From contig CAYWRH010000028.1 of NCBI GenBank assembly GCA_964460435.1, forward strand, positions 1 through 31,714: a stretch of DNA of 31,714 nt, written 5' to 3'. This document shows, piece after piece, positions 31,525-31,714 of this stretch. The notes beneath the pieces were generated by a model. The model was not told the DNA's origin. It ran no database searches and saw only the letters and a list, made by a program, of their open reading frames with translations. The translations under genes were made by a program, and so were the position numbers. The DNA comes from JAAZBV01 sp964460435 (GTDB lineage Bacteria; Desulfobacterota; DSM-4660; Desulfatiglandales; HGW-15). The first letter of the stretch is position 1. Every line of letters starts with the position of its first letter.

Positions 31525-31714
31525 ATGGGTTACGATGTAATAGTAGATCAGGATAAATGCGAAGGGTGTGAAGAGTGTGTTGAGGTATGCCCTGTTGATG
31601 TATATGAGATGCAGGACGGCAAATCTGTGCCTGTAAATGCTGAAGAATGCCTTGGCTGTGAAAGCTGTGTCGAAGTATGTGATCAGGAAGCAATCACCAT
31701 TAATGAAAATTTAT
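31525..31714 (+). CDS. Dicluster [4Fe-4S] ferredoxin (cut by window end)
   Basis: The ATG at 31525 follows AGGAGG (31511-31516). The 63 residues visible contain two cluster motifs, CEGCEECVEVCPVDVYEM and CLGCESCVEVCDQEAIT, so this is a small 2[4Fe-4S] ferredoxin. In the second motif the usual Cys-Pro is Cys-Asp. There is no stop before the window ends, but typical members have 60-70 residues, so little is missing. It could be the electron partner of the ETF or of other low-potential enzymes such as AOR. The 203 bases upstream suggest its own promoter. Confidence 0.9.
   Translation, partial: MGYDVIVDQDKCEGCEECVEVCPVDVYEMQDGKSVPVNAEECLGCESCVEVCDQEAITINENL

Overview
The window is 31.7 kb of moderate-GC, gene-dense bacterial DNA: about 27 intact or nearly intact protein genes, one short toxin-antitoxin pair, two gene remnants, several palindromic repeat families and no RNA gene that I can recognise. 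The gene set suggests an anaerobic Gram-negative bacterium, most likely from the former Deltaproteobacteria (Desulfobacterota). The pointers are a tungsten/molybdenum aldehyde:ferredoxin oxidoreductase with a Tat-type four-cluster ferredoxin, a K+-dependent membrane pyrophosphatase, a butyrate-type beta-oxidation operon with its own ETF, an 8Fe-type ferredoxin and RlmM. This placement is an inference; there is no rRNA to confirm it.

Layout. 1-4115: a rightward cell-envelope cluster (AI-2E family permease, membrane-anchored metallophosphoesterase, diacylglycerol kinase, and a secreted SH3 / L,D-transpeptidase / DUF1287 protein). 4116-4417: a convergent junction with two palindromic repeats and the C-terminal remnant of a probable tyrosine/dual-specificity phosphatase. 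4418-7349: rlmM, divergent from an MJ1255-type glycosyltransferase, then a leftward AbrB-PIN (VapBC-like) pair. 7554-10662: lepA and hemW, separated by a heptamer repeat. 10835-13331: leftward slyD and a Uup-type ABC-F ATPase. 13536-17184: glucokinase, a tandem universal stress protein, and a CbpM-type modulator lying tail to tail with dnaJ. 17185-20114: hppA with a long AT-rich leader and a clear terminator. 20282-21277: a cyclic-nucleotide-domain plus PilZ protein. 21423-24235: leftward Tat ferredoxin and AOR. 24492-25373: a secreted Sel1-repeat protein. 25509-31321: thiolase, 3-hydroxybutyryl-CoA dehydrogenase, acyl-CoA dehydrogenase, etfB and etfA behind a near-consensus promoter, followed by a ferredoxin cut off by the window end.

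How the genes fit together. The last operon would interconvert acetyl-CoA and acetoacetyl-CoA, 3-hydroxybutyryl-CoA, and crotonyl-/butyryl-CoA, with ETF carrying electrons to or from the acyl-CoA dehydrogenase. No crotonase or acyl-CoA ligase/transferase lies in the window, so those must come from elsewhere. The pyrophosphatase could conserve energy from PPi released by acyl-CoA activation, as is known for syntrophic fatty-acid degraders, but this link is inferred.

The most striking object is the product of 29714-31321. It is a complete ETF alpha subunit continued, in one uninterrupted frame, by an XRE-type helix-turn-helix and a cupin domain. This architecture could let an electron carrier bind DNA and regulate its own pathway. 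A candidate inverted repeat lies in the operon leader. Other unusual points are the LDT-DUF1287 fusion, the Tat-ferredoxin/AOR pair, the double second-messenger protein, and palindromic repeats at three convergent gene junctions.
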